A stretch of 64,000 bases of DNA. Origin: Mucilaginibacter sp. dw_454. Lineage in GTDB: Bacteria > Bacteroidota > Bacteroidia > Sphingobacteriales > Sphingobacteriaceae. Shown here in pieces: positions 7,259-15,821 of this stretch; position 1 is the stretch's first letter, and each line of letters opens with the position of its first letter. The notes under the pieces are model-generated. The model saw only the letters and a list, made by a program, of their open reading frames with translations. It did no database searches and was not told the origin of the DNA. The stretch lies in contig NZ_JAAVVB010000007.1 of the NCBI RefSeq assembly GCF_018449775.1, forward strand, positions 62,001 to 126,000, read 5' to 3'. Position numbers and translations under genes: made by a program.

Positions 7259-8062
7259 CGGATTTGTAACGAAGTATAAATAGGCGTATACAACTGGTGC
7301 GGCAATAAGCAGGCCATCAAACCTATCAAGCAGGCCCCCATGACCTGGTAAGATACCGCCCGAGTCTTTAACATCTATACTGCGTTTAAACATAGATTCT
7401 ATCAAGTCGCCGGTGGTGCCAAAGCAGCTGATGAGCACCCCGATCCAGATCCATTGGTCAAGGGCAAGTTCTGTAAAGTATATACTGATGATATAGGCCG
7501 CTATAGCAGTAATGATAATGCCACCCATCAACCCCTCCCAGGTTTTTTTAGGCGAGTGGCGTTCGAATAGTTTAGTGCGCCCCAGCTTACTGCCCACCAG
7601 GTAAGCGCCGGTATCATTGGCCCAAAGCATCAGCAAAAACCCCATCGGGAAATGCAGGTTAGCCGTGCCGCCCACATAAGCCAGCGCATGAAAAAACGTA
7701 AAGGGAATGATGGTTAATATCAGCCCCAAATAAGTATAAGCAATGTTGGTGAACGGCGCGTCGTGTTTTTTAAAAAGCTCCTGTATAAATACCGCACTTA
7801 GCGTAACCGGCAGCAGGAAGATCAATTTATGGTAATCGCTATCAGCAGTAGCCAAAGCAAAGACGATGTAAATTAAGGCGCCATTTAACAGCCCGGTAGT
7901 TACGTCAGGCTTAAAGCCGGCTTTTTTAATTAGTCCGTAAAACTCCCACAAAACCAGGCCGCTTAGCAATAAATAAAACACCCCGAAAACATAATGATTC
8001 AGTAAAACGGAGGCCAGCATCACGATGATAAAGAAGAAGCCGGTTATGGCACGAGTTTTCAT
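7256..8062 (-). CDS. cdsA: Phosphatidate cytidylyltransferase
   Basis: A 268-residue, seven- to eight-helix membrane protein. It carries the CdsA signature near the C-terminus (MFKRSIDVKDSGGILPGHGG followed by LLDRFDG), with the Asp residues that bind the divalent metals, and WANDTGAYLVGSKLG in the middle. It converts phosphatidic acid and CTP to CDP-diacylglycerol, the precursor for all phospholipids, and precedes psd. The length is normal. Confidence 0.95.
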   Translation of the reverse strand: MKTRAITGFFFIIVMLASVLLNHYVFGVFYLLLSGLVLWEFYGLIKKAGFKPDVTTGLLNGALIYIVFALATADSDYHKLIFLLPVTLSAVFIQELFKKHDAPFTNIAYTYLGLILTIIPFTFFHALAYVGGTANLHFPMGFLLMLWANDTGAYLVGSKLGRTKLFERHSPKKTWEGLMGGIIITAIAAYIISIYFTELALDQWIWIGVLISCFGTTGDLIESMFKRSIDVKDSGGILPGHGGLLDRFDGLLIAAPVVYAYLYFVTNP

Positions 8063-8153
8063 TGATATTATTATTTTTTATGGTAATGAAGCTATCATGA
8101 GCTGAAGTCGTTTGCTTGTTGACTGATAGCTCATGATGGTTTCATTGGTACAT

Positions 8154-8360
8154 TTATATTTGGTTCAGGATAATTATTTCCACAGCGTTGCTAAAATCCT
8201 GTTGGTGTATATAAACTTCAACACCGCCAAAATCGCGATGTGAAGAAGCTTGTTTATTTAATAAAACGGCATCAATTTCATTCTCGCAAAGCACTTGCTT
8301 TACCAGCTCTGACCGGTAAAAATCAGACGAAGAAAAAAATTTGATCCAGTTTTTTTCCAT
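8154..8360 (-). CDS. DUF2007 small protein
   Basis: A 68-residue protein with the pattern of the DUF2007 'putative signal transducing' family: KFFSSSDFYRSELVKQVL, ENEIDAVLLNKQASSHRDFG and VEVYIHQQDFSNAVEII. It resembles a small PII-like alpha/beta fold; its role is unknown. The start lies directly against the stop of the CPBP gene (8361), so the two are translationally coupled, and it leads into cdsA. Confidence 0.8.
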   Translation of the reverse strand: MEKNWIKFFSSSDFYRSELVKQVLCENEIDAVLLNKQASSHRDFGGVEVYIHQQDFSNAVEIIILNQI

Positions 8361-9281
8361 TTACTTAGCGGGCATTTTCCATTTGCCCATTGCTATATTA
8401 CGATACAGATACAACAAAAATAAAATAATTATCAGGCTAAACAGGTACACAGGTAAATTAAATAGATGGGTATTGTCCGGGTCAAGGTCGCTCATTTTAT
8501 TTTGATATAAATAGCTCCATATTACCGCAGTGCCATTATTGATAAAATGCGCCCAAACCGATGTCCAGATACTGCCGCTCCACACCACAAAATAACCAAA
8601 TAATGCACCCAACATTAATCGCGGTAAAAAGCCAAAAAACTCCAGGTGAAAAGCGCTGAACAATACCGCGGTTATCCATACCGCAGCATGGGCGTTTTTT
8701 GTCCATTTCATAAAAATGGTTTGCATACATCCCCTAAACATAAATTCCTCTACTACGGCAGTAAGCAAACCAACAACCAGTAGTTTAAAGATCATGCTAC
8801 TTACCGTTTTCATCTGTAGCAAAACGGTGGTCAGCTTTTGCGCATTATCCTCAGTATTGCGCATCCATTGCTGTAAGCCGGCTAAAAAATGAGGGAGCTC
8901 TAGTTTTTGGTTGATATTGCCCAGCATTTCTATGAGTGGTGCTGACACCAGCATCGCACAAAAAACAATGACCAGTAAAAACCAGGGGAATTTGAACGAG
9001 GTCTTTAAGTATTCATCCGTATCCTTTACCACAAATTTGGCAAAAAAAACGGCCGACGCCAGGATAGGGATAGTAGTACTTACAATCTGCAAAATCCATA
9101 GTCCTTTTACGGCATTAGGGTCGCTCAAATTCAATTGGGCTATTTCCATTACTGTATTTACGCCATACAGTATCATCACTATGGCCGAACCTAATATATA
9201 GCCGGCCAGCACAGTAAAAATGGTTATAACTATTAAATACAGTAATTCAAGCGGCAACAGGCGAAACAGCGATTTAATCAT
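8361..9281 (-). CDS. CPBP-family intramembrane metalloprotease
   Basis: A 306-residue polytopic membrane protein with about seven or eight helices. It carries the CPBP/Abi motifs EEFMFRG (motif 1, Glu-Glu-x3-Arg) and FSAFHLEFFGFLPRLMLG (motif 2, His), which form the active site of Rce1-like proteases. The substrate is unknown. It is the first gene of the CPBP-DUF2007-cdsA-psd run on the minus strand, divergent from dusB. Confidence 0.88.
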   Translation of the reverse strand: MIKSLFRLLPLELLYLIVITIFTVLAGYILGSAIVMILYGVNTVMEIAQLNLSDPNAVKGLWILQIVSTTIPILASAVFFAKFVVKDTDEYLKTSFKFPWFLLVIVFCAMLVSAPLIEMLGNINQKLELPHFLAGLQQWMRNTEDNAQKLTTVLLQMKTVSSMIFKLLVVGLLTAVVEEFMFRGCMQTIFMKWTKNAHAAVWITAVLFSAFHLEFFGFLPRLMLGALFGYFVVWSGSIWTSVWAHFINNGTAVIWSYLYQNKMSDLDPDNTHLFNLPVYLFSLIIILFLLYLYRNIAMGKWKMPAK

Positions 9282-9296
9282 TTATTTAAAAATGCG

Positions 9297-9304
9297 TATT
9301 TTTG
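9297..9304 (+). promoter_or_regulatory. -7 element TATTTTTG for dusB
   Basis: Perfect TAnnTTTG in the 42-base gap between the divergent CPBP gene and dusB; it predicts a leader of about 16 bases. Confidence 0.6.
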
Positions 9305-9323
9305 CAGTGCTTAAAGATAAGCC

Positions 9324-10334
9324 ATGTCGGTACAAATTGGAAATATAGATTTAGGAGAGTTCCCGCTGCTGCTGGCGCCGATGGAGGACGTGAGCGATCC
9401 GCCCTTTCGTTACGTATGCAAACAGCATGGCGCAGACATGATGTATACCGAATTTATCTCGTCGGAGGGATTGATACGCGATGCGGCCAAAAGCCGTAAA
9501 AAGCTGGATATCTTTGAGTATGAAAGGCCTATCGGCATCCAGATCTTCGGCAGTGATATCGACCATATGCGCGAAGCTTCTGAAATTTCTACCCTGGCAA
9601 ACCCAGATTTGATCGACATCAATTATGGCTGCCCGGTAAAAAATGTGGCTTGCCGCGGTGCCGGCGCCAGTTTATTGCAGGATATCGACAAAATGGTGGC
9701 CATGACTAAAGCGGTTGTTGAGGGCACCCATTTACCGGTAACCGTAAAAACTCGTTTGGGTTGGGACGATACCACAAAAAACGTGGAAGAAGTTGCCATG
9801 CGTTTGCAGGATGTAGGCATTAAGGCTTTAACGATACACGGCCGCACCCGTGCGCAAATGTATAAAGGCCAGGCCGACTGGACATTGATCCGCGAAATTA
9901 AACGCAACCCGTTGATTAATATCCCCATTTTCGGAAATGGTGACATAGACTCGCCTGAAAAAGCGGCAGCCTGGCGCATGGAGTATGGCGTAGATGGCAT
10001 GATGATTGGCAGAGCGGCCATTGGGTATCCGTGGATCTTCCGTGAAATTAAACATTACTTTAAAACCGGCGAGTATCTGGCTAAGCCAACCTTTGCCGAA
10101 CGCATTGACGCCTGCCGTACGCATCTCATCAAATCAATAGAATGGAAAGGCCCAAAAACGGGTGTTTTTGAGATGAGAAGGCATTATACCAACTATTTTA
10201 AAGGGATAGAAAACTTTAAAGAGTACCGTATGAAGCTGGTTACCGCGACCTCTTTTGAAGAGCTGGATGAGATCCTGAATGAAATTGAGCACAACCCAAG
10301 GTTCGAAAATTTCGTATCTACTGTAACAATTTAA
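9324..10334 (+). CDS. dusB: tRNA-dihydrouridine synthase
   Basis: A 336-residue FMN-dependent TIM-barrel Dus protein that reduces uridine to dihydrouridine in tRNA D-loops. Motifs: LLAPMEDVSDPPFR (start of barrel), DINYGCPVKNVACRGAGA with the catalytic Cys of GCP, VTVKTRLGWDD, IHGRTRAQMYKGQADW and the phosphate-binding GNGDI. Length and motif order fit DusB best. ATG at 9324 is preceded by an AT-rich leader. Confidence 0.95.
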   Translation: MSVQIGNIDLGEFPLLLAPMEDVSDPPFRYVCKQHGADMMYTEFISSEGLIRDAAKSRKKLDIFEYERPIGIQIFGSDIDHMREASEISTLANPDLIDINYGCPVKNVACRGAGASLLQDIDKMVAMTKAVVEGTHLPVTVKTRLGWDDTTKNVEEVAMRLQDVGIKALTIHGRTRAQMYKGQADWTLIREIKRNPLINIPIFGNGDIDSPEKAAAWRMEYGVDGMMIGRAAIGYPWIFREIKHYFKTGEYLAKPTFAERIDACRTHLIKSIEWKGPKTGVFEMRRHYTNYFKGIENFKEYRMKLVTATSFEELDEILNEIEHNPRFENFVSTVTI

Positions 10335-10451
10335 CATTTTAATTTTTTTGCTTTTTAACGAAAAGCTATATATTGCCTAAAATTGGGCCGGCATATGGCT
10401 TAGTTTTTGATTAGCTGATTCTATATTTATTTTAAAACGATTGCTTATTAT

Positions 10452-10838
10452 ATGGTTACGTTTATTACAGATGGCGTAAAGGTGTCGGTTGATACCATTT
10501 ATCAGCCCGAATATTCAAACCCGGCCAACGACCATTTTATGTTTGCCTACAAGGTTACTATTGAAAATATGAGCAGCTATGCAGTACGCCTGTTAAGCCG
10601 CCACTGGTATATATTTGACTCTAACGGCGCTAAGCGCGAGGTTGAGGGCGAAGGTGTTGTTGGCATACAGCCGGTTATTGAACCAGGCAGCTCGCACGAA
10701 TATGTGTCAGGTTGTAATTTAAAAACCGACATGGGTAGCATGAAAGGCGAATACCACATGGTGCGCTTATTAGATAATGCCGAATTTGATGTGCACATTC
10801 CGGAGTTTTATCTGATTGCGCCGTATAGGATGAATTAA
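10452..10838 (+). CDS. apaG: ApaG-domain protein
   Basis: A 128-residue protein matching ApaG (DUF525): VKVSVDTIYQPEYS, FAYKVTIENMSSYAVRLLSRHW, EGEGVVGIQPVIEPG and MKGEYHMV. The fold is an FN3-like beta sandwich; in enterobacteria apaG is linked to cobalt/magnesium phenotypes and lies by apaH. The same domain occurs in some F-box proteins. Length is normal and a terminator follows. Confidence 0.95.
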   Translation: MVTFITDGVKVSVDTIYQPEYSNPANDHFMFAYKVTIENMSSYAVRLLSRHWYIFDSNGAKREVEGEGVVGIQPVIEPGSSHEYVSGCNLKTDMGSMKGEYHMVRLLDNAEFDVHIPEFYLIAPYRMN

Positions 10839-10862
10839 TTCAGACGTTAATTTTAGACATAC

Positions 10863-10899
10863 AAAAGAGCCCGGTTAAATTTAACCGGGCTCTTTTATT
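10863..10899 (+). terminator. apaG terminator
   Basis: Stem AAAAGAGCCCGGTTAAA / TTTAACCGGGCTCTTTT, essentially no loop beyond the dyad centre; very strong in both directions. Confidence 0.85.
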
Positions 10900-10910
10900 T
10901 ATACGGTTTT

Positions 10911-10985
10911 GTCATTGCGAGGAGGTACGACGAAGCAATCGCAAGGATGCAATGTTCGCGATTGCCACGCTATGCTCGCAATGAC
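10911..10985. repeat. GTCATTGCGAG...CTCGCAATGAC inverted repeat, copy 1
   Basis: Terminal inverted words GTCATTGCGAG and CTCGCAATGAC, with internal GAAGCAATCGC/GCGATTGCCACGC. The family recurs at 29116-29150 (half), 34254-34443 (three half units), 35085-35115 (half) and 60464-60550. Confidence 0.85.
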
Positions 10986-10995
10986 AGATCTGTTA

Positions 10996-12129
10996 TTAAT
11001 GGTGATGCTCTCCGCCACCGCCACCATGTTCTCCACCGCCACCGCGAGGTTGGCCGCCGCCACCCATAGGACGTTGTTGTGGTTGTTGACGCGGTTGCTG
11101 CATCTGCGGACGTGGTTGCATTTGCGGACGAGGCTGCATTTCGCGTTGCGGCTGCATTTGGCGCTGTGGCTGCATTTGGCGCTGTGGCTGTGGTTGACGT
11201 TGCGGCTGCATTTCACGTTGTGGCTGCACCTGGCGCTGCGGTTGCGCCTGGCGTTGCTGTGGTATATTGTGCTGCTCGGTACGAGGTGTGCTTTGTGGCA
11301 CTGTACGCTGTGGACGATCCGCACGTTGCGCCGGATTACTTCGGTTAACGTGTGGCGCTACGCGATTAGTTGATGGTGCACTGGGATTACGGTTCTGCGC
11401 AGGGGTTCCGGGGCGGCCAGGTCTATTTGCCGGCGAACTGACAGGGCGATTAGCGGGCCTGTTCATAGCCGGTGTTGCCGGGCGGCCATGATTGGCCGAC
11501 AGGCGTTGTGCCGGATTACGCCCGGCCATTTGCTGATGCGAGATCTGGGTGCGGGTTGGTTGAATGCGGCGTTCATTCATCACCTTACGTTCTTCGGGGC
11601 ATGGCGTGGCGACAACACCACCACGGCCATTAAAGCTGGCCCTGCTGGACGTTGGGCGCACATTTACGCGGTTAACATATACATTACGCACAACCGTACG
11701 GTTTACCCTAAATACTGCAGTGTTGTATCTGAACGAACGGCCGCTCCACATACCACCATAAAAGCCATATCCCGGATAGCCGAAACCGTAATTGATACCG
11801 CCGTAAAAACCTACGTGGCGACCCCAATATCCGCGGTGGAACAAGTAGATACCGCCATCATAGCCCCAATAAGATGGTGTCCATAAATATCCCGGATCTG
11901 GCGGAGCCACCCAAACACCGGGTACCCAATAGTAACCACCATCGGGATCGTATGCCCAATAACCGGGCTGCCATAGGTAACCGTCTACCGGGCACTCAGG
12001 CTGCTCATACACAGGTAGTGGCGGTGGCGCTATCCTTACAGATAAGCCTACGCTAAGCTGTGCCTCTGCCGCAGGCGAAACCAATAAGACGGCGCCCAGC
12101 AGCATAAATATTTTTACTAAGTTTTTCAT
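10996..12129 (-). CDS. Secreted W/Y-rich protein with Gln/Arg-rich tail
   Basis: A 377-residue exported protein with a Sec signal peptide (1-23, ending AEA). Residues 45-105 carry tandem YLWQPGYWAY-like YXWxPGxW repeats, a pattern of Bacteroidota and proteobacterial envelope proteins. A G/Y-rich stretch (105-140) follows. The second half is low complexity: N-R-P-rich, then a long QPQRQMQPQRE-type array, ending Gly/His-rich (GGGGEHHH). Function is unknown; a surface or matrix role is a guess. The array coding DNA is a tandem repeat of about 12-15 bases and may be unstable. Confidence 0.8.
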   Translation of the reverse strand: MKNLVKIFMLLGAVLLVSPAAEAQLSVGLSVRIAPPPLPVYEQPECPVDGYLWQPGYWAYDPDGGYYWVPGVWVAPPDPGYLWTPSYWGYDGGIYLFHRGYWGRHVGFYGGINYGFGYPGYGFYGGMWSGRSFRYNTAVFRVNRTVVRNVYVNRVNVRPTSSRASFNGRGGVVATPCPEERKVMNERRIQPTRTQISHQQMAGRNPAQRLSANHGRPATPAMNRPANRPVSSPANRPGRPGTPAQNRNPSAPSTNRVAPHVNRSNPAQRADRPQRTVPQSTPRTEQHNIPQQRQAQPQRQVQPQREMQPQRQPQPQRQMQPQRQMQPQREMQPRPQMQPRPQMQQPRQQPQQRPMGGGGQPRGGGGEHGGGGGEHHH

Positions 12130-12192
12130 AACTCTCTGTTTTATAAATGACAGACAGTTATTTAACCAAATTGTTTATTTTCTAATGAAAGT

Positions 12193-12921
12193 TTAATTTC
12201 GACGGTTGCTTAACATAGCTGCGTAATACAGCAAAGTAGCTAATGATCCTAAAGCGGCAACTACATAAGTCATAGCGGCCCACCATAAAGCGTCCTTAGC
12301 CTGTTCGTGCTCTTCGCGGGTTTGCATAATGCCGTAGTTGTTGTCTAACCAGGCCAAAGCACGACTGCTGGCATCAAACTCCACCGGTAAGGTAATAAAC
12401 GCAAATACAGTTACTATTGCCAAACCCGCTACGCCTACCGCAAGCACAATAGGGTTATGTATAAATATTAATAGCATTACGCCTATAAATAGCGTAAATT
12501 GAATTAATGTCGATGCAGCGTTAGTTATAGGCACCATGGTAGTGCGCAGACTTAACCAGCTATAACCCGCTGCGTGTTGTACGGCATGGCCACACTCGTG
12601 CGCGGCGACGGCGGCGGCAGCAACGCTACGGCTGTAAAATACATCCGGGCTAAGGTTTACCGTTTTAGCTTCCGGGTTGTAGTGGTCGGTCAATTGCCCT
12701 TCTACACAAATTACCTGCACATCAAAAATATTGTTATCGCGCAGCATCCGCTCCGCCACTTCCTGGCCGGAAAGACCAGACAGTAATGGAGTTTCTGAAT
12801 ATTGCTTAAACTTACTTTTAAAGCGCCATTGTACAATTAAGCTTACCAACGCTATCGCTATCATGAGCAGCCAGGCCGGGCCAATGGCTATATATCCTAA
12901 AATGAAGGTTAAATGGTTCAT
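12193..12921 (-). CDS. Membrane zinc metallopeptidase, YugP-like
   Basis: A 242-residue protein of the Zn_peptidase_2 (YugP) family. It has an N-terminal membrane helix (about 8-30), a conserved ETPLLSGLSGQEVAERML stretch, the zinc motif HECGH at 108-112 and three C-terminal helices. The ATG at 12921 (MNHLTF) fits the family. The longer frame to 13062 runs through a dispersed repeat and would add an unlikely N-terminus. Physiological substrate unknown. Confidence 0.9.
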   Translation of the reverse strand: MNHLTFILGYIAIGPAWLLMIAIALVSLIVQWRFKSKFKQYSETPLLSGLSGQEVAERMLRDNNIFDVQVICVEGQLTDHYNPEAKTVNLSPDVFYSRSVAAAAVAAHECGHAVQHAAGYSWLSLRTTMVPITNAASTLIQFTLFIGVMLLIFIHNPIVLAVGVAGLAIVTVFAFITLPVEFDASSRALAWLDNNYGIMQTREEHEQAKDALWWAAMTYVVAALGSLATLLYYAAMLSNRRN

Positions 12922-13006
12922 TGTTATAATCTTGTTTAAAACTTGTATTTCAAAAAGTATTCCAAGTAAAAATAAAAACAAGCTTTTTAAATAACTAACC
13001 TCACGC

Positions 13007-13040
13007 ACTTTTGAATTTTTACTTTTTACTTTTGACTTAA
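13007..13040 (-). repeat. AAGTAAAAAGT-type short repeat, intergenic copy
   Basis: Minus-strand bases 13031-13007 match radA bases 14711-14735 at 24 of 25 positions. This copy lies between the zinc peptidase and FAD oxidoreductase genes. Confidence 0.8.
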
Positions 13041-14186
13041 ATGACGTCACACAATTATTCATACTGGGAGCAAACTGCTTTTGTCGGCAAGGCCGATGTG
13101 ATCGTCATCGGCAGCGGTATTGTGGGCTTGAGTGCGGCATTACAGCTCAAAAAAATGCAGCCCGGCTTAAATGTACTGGTGCTTGAACGTGGCTTTTTGC
13201 CCAGTGGCGCAAGTACCAAAAATGCCGGTTTTGCTTGCTTTGGGACGATTTCTGAGCAATTATCCTATCTCAAAAGGTCGTCAGAAGAAGAAGTGCTGCG
13301 CCTGGTAGACTATAAATGGCGTGGCTTGCGGCGCCTGCGCGAAAATCTGGGCGATGAAGAAATTGACTTTCAACAATTGGGTGGGTATGAGTTATTCCGG
13401 AACGAGGAACCCCAACGCGCGCAGGAATGCCTGGACCACTTAACATATTTTAACAAATTGCTCGGGCAAGCCATCGGCACACCTGACATTTATGCAGTTG
13501 CCGATGATAAAATTGCAGTATTTGGCTTATCGGGCATTAACCGCATGCTAATTAACCGCTTTGAGGGACAGATCAATACCGGCAAAATGATGCGGACGCT
13601 GCTGCACAAAGTCTACCAGACAGGCACTTTGGTGTTAAACGATTGCAGTGTAAATTCAATAGAGCAGACTGATGATCACGTTCGCTTAATTACTTCGCAG
13701 GGCGATTTTAATACCAAGAGGGTTATTTTGGCCACCAATGCATTCGTCACACAACTTTATCCTGAACTGGATGTAGTGCCAGGTCGGGGGCAGGTATTAG
13801 TTACCAAACCCATCGCCAACCTAAAGATCAAGGGTACTTTTCATTTCGATGAGGGCTATTATTATTTCAGGAATATTGATGATCGCATCCTTTTCGGCGG
13901 CGGCAGAAACATCGACTACAAAGGCGAGGAAACCCATCAATTTGGACATAGCGAAAAAATCAAACAACAACTTATCCACTACCTCAATACCATAATATTG
14001 CCCGGTCAAACAGCCGAAGTTGATTATTGGTGGAGCGGCATTATGGGTTTTGGTAATGATATCAACCCCATCATTAAACAAATACAGCCCAATGTATTTT
14101 GTGCCGTACGCTGCAATGGCATGGGCGTAGCCATGGGCAGCCTGGTTGGCGAAGAAGTTGCAAACCTAGCTTTACAACACCTTTAA
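13041..14186 (+). CDS. FAD-dependent oxidoreductase, DAO family
   Basis: A 381-residue protein with an N-terminal dinucleotide-binding motif (VIVIGSGIVGLSAALQL, residues 20-36) and an E-R pair at the end of the second strand (LVLERGFLPSGAS). It has the C-terminal WSGIMGFGNDINPIIKQI and CNGMGVAMG segments typical of D-amino-acid oxidase/glycine oxidase-like flavoproteins. It probably oxidises an amine or amino acid; the substrate cannot be told. ATG at 13041 directly follows the repeat that ends the gap. Confidence 0.85.
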   Translation: MTSHNYSYWEQTAFVGKADVIVIGSGIVGLSAALQLKKMQPGLNVLVLERGFLPSGASTKNAGFACFGTISEQLSYLKRSSEEEVLRLVDYKWRGLRRLRENLGDEEIDFQQLGGYELFRNEEPQRAQECLDHLTYFNKLLGQAIGTPDIYAVADDKIAVFGLSGINRMLINRFEGQINTGKMMRTLLHKVYQTGTLVLNDCSVNSIEQTDDHVRLITSQGDFNTKRVILATNAFVTQLYPELDVVPGRGQVLVTKPIANLKIKGTFHFDEGYYYFRNIDDRILFGGGRNIDYKGEETHQFGHSEKIKQQLIHYLNTIILPGQTAEVDYWWSGIMGFGNDINPIIKQIQPNVFCAVRCNGMGVAMGSLVGEEVANLALQHL

Positions 14187-14280
14187 CCCAGCAATAAATA
14201 CTAATTTATTTAGCAAATCACTTTGCTTATCTCAATTAAATCTGCACATTTGCATATCTGCACATCAATAAATCAATTAC

Positions 14281-15726
14281 GTGGCTAAAAGCAAGATTGC
14301 GTATTTCTGTCAAAGCTGTGGCTTTGAGTCGGCTAAATGGCTGGGCAAATGCCCCTCATGCCAGCAATGGAATACTTTTGTTGAAGAGATCATTGAAAAA
14401 GATCCAAAGGCCGTACCCACCTGGAAGGTAAACAACAGCACTACCTTACAGCGCGCCAACAAACCCGTAGAGGTTGCCAATATTACCTTTAGCGAGGAAG
14501 ACCGCCTGCTTACGCCTGATAAAGAGTTTAACCGCGTTTTAGGTGGCGGCATTGTTGCCGGATCATTGGTATTGATTGGCGGCGAGCCGGGCATTGGTAA
14601 ATCTACCCTGATGCTGCAGCTGGCTTTGAACATGCCCAATAGCCGGGTACTTTATGTATCGGGCGAGGAAAGCGAGAAGCAGATCAAAATGCGGGCGGAA
14701 CGACTTTCGGAAGTAAAAAGTCAAAATTCAAAAGTAAAAATTACTGAAAATCCCGATATCAACAAAGGCTGCTTTATTCTTACCGAAACATCAACCCAAA
14801 ACATATTCAAGCAGATTGAAGAACTAGAGCCGGACTTGGTGGTTATAGACTCTATACAAACCCTGCATTCAGCACATATTGAATCTACGCCTGGTAGTGT
14901 ATCGCAGGTGCGCGAGTGTACTGCCGAGCTGCTACGCTTTGCCAAAGAAACAGCTACGCCGGTGTTCCTGATAGGCCATATTACCAAAGACGGCGCCATT
15001 GCCGGGCCTAAAATACTGGAGCATATGGTTGATACTGTTTTACAATTTGAGGGCGACAGGCACCATGTTTACCGCATTTTGCGTACGGTGAAGAATCGCT
15101 TTGGTTCATCATCAGAACTGGGCATTTATGAAATGTTAGGCGAAGGACTGCGTGAGGTATCTAATCCTTCAGAGATCTTATTGTCGCAACGCGACGAGCC
15201 ATTAAGCGGCATCACCATATCAGCCACCTTAGAGGGCATGAGGCCAATGCTGATAGAAACCCAGGCATTGGTGAGTACATCAGTATACGGAACGCCCCAG
15301 CGCAACGCCAATGGCTTTGACGCCAAACGAATGAGCATGCTCTTGGCAGTGCTGGAAAAACGTTGCGGATTTAAGCTTGGCGCGCAGGATGTTTTCCTGA
15401 ATATTACCGGTGGCATTAAGGTGGAGGACCCCGCGATTGACCTTGGCCTTGCGGCGGCTATTATATCATCTTACCAAAATATACCTATACCATTTAAAAC
15501 TTGTTTTGCGGGAGAGATAGGTTTATCCGGCGAGATACGAGCCGTAAACCGGGTAGAACAACGCATTGCAGAAGCGCAGAAGCTTGGTTTTGAGCAGATC
15601 TATATTTCTAAATACAACATGCCATCGGCAGCACAGGATAAAAAGCGCATGGATTTTTCGCGCTATACTATAGACGTTAAAATGGTAGCCAATATTGAGG
15701 ATGTGTTTGGACTGTTGTTTGGTTAA
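14281..15726 (+). CDS. radA: DNA repair protein RadA (with in-frame repeat insertion)
   Basis: A 481-residue RadA/Sms protein that promotes branch migration in recombinational repair. It has an N-terminal zinc ribbon (C10, C13, C24, C27), RecA-like ATPase with Walker A GGEPGIGKST (100-109), the RadA-specific KNRFGSSSELGIYEM and a C-terminal Lon-protease-like domain. The start is GTG at 14281. Residues 143-163 are an extra segment after MRAERL, where most homologues go almost directly to NCFILTET-like sequence. Its DNA (14711-14735) matches the intergenic repeat at 13007-13031, so the repeat has entered the gene in frame. Confidence 0.95.
   Translation: MAKSKIAYFCQSCGFESAKWLGKCPSCQQWNTFVEEIIEKDPKAVPTWKVNNSTTLQRANKPVEVANITFSEEDRLLTPDKEFNRVLGGGIVAGSLVLIGGEPGIGKSTLMLQLALNMPNSRVLYVSGEESEKQIKMRAERLSEVKSQNSKVKITENPDINKGCFILTETSTQNIFKQIEELEPDLVVIDSIQTLHSAHIESTPGSVSQVRECTAELLRFAKETATPVFLIGHITKDGAIAGPKILEHMVDTVLQFEGDRHHVYRILRTVKNRFGSSSELGIYEMLGEGLREVSNPSEILLSQRDEPLSGITISATLEGMRPMLIETQALVSTSVYGTPQRNANGFDAKRMSMLLAVLEKRCGFKLGAQDVFLNITGGIKVEDPAIDLGLAAAIISSYQNIPIPFKTCFAGEIGLSGEIRAVNRVEQRIAEAQKLGFEQIYISKYNMPSAAQDKKRMDFSRYTIDVKMVANIEDVFGLLFG
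14711..14743 (+). repeat. Short dispersed repeat inserted in radA
   Basis: The 24/25 match to 13031-13007 (opposite strand) encodes VKSQNSKVKI within RadA. Confidence 0.8.
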
Positions 15727-15729
15727 CAG

Positions 15730-15821
15730 CCCTCTAAATCTCCCCCAAGGGGAGACTTTAAAAAAGACTTTTGGTAATTATTAAAAAAGTCCTCCCCTTG
15801 GGGGAGGGTTGGGTGGGGTTT
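15730..15821. repeat. Inverted repeat with CCCCCAAGGGGAG / CTCCCCTTGGGGG
   Basis: Arms TCTCCCCCAAGGGGAGACTT and AGTCCTCCCCTTGGGGGAGG surround a short AT-rich centre between convergent genes. It may double as a terminator; similar in design to 3008-3106. Confidence 0.7.

Noticed and set aside
11079..12056. Plus-strand frames opposite the W-rich secreted protein
   Set aside because: Shadow frames of a repetitive, GC-rich coding region; no domain, no promoter.
12922..13062. Longer N-terminus of the zinc peptidase
   Set aside because: The extra residues are encoded by a dispersed repeat and AT-rich DNA; the family starts at MNHLTF (12921).
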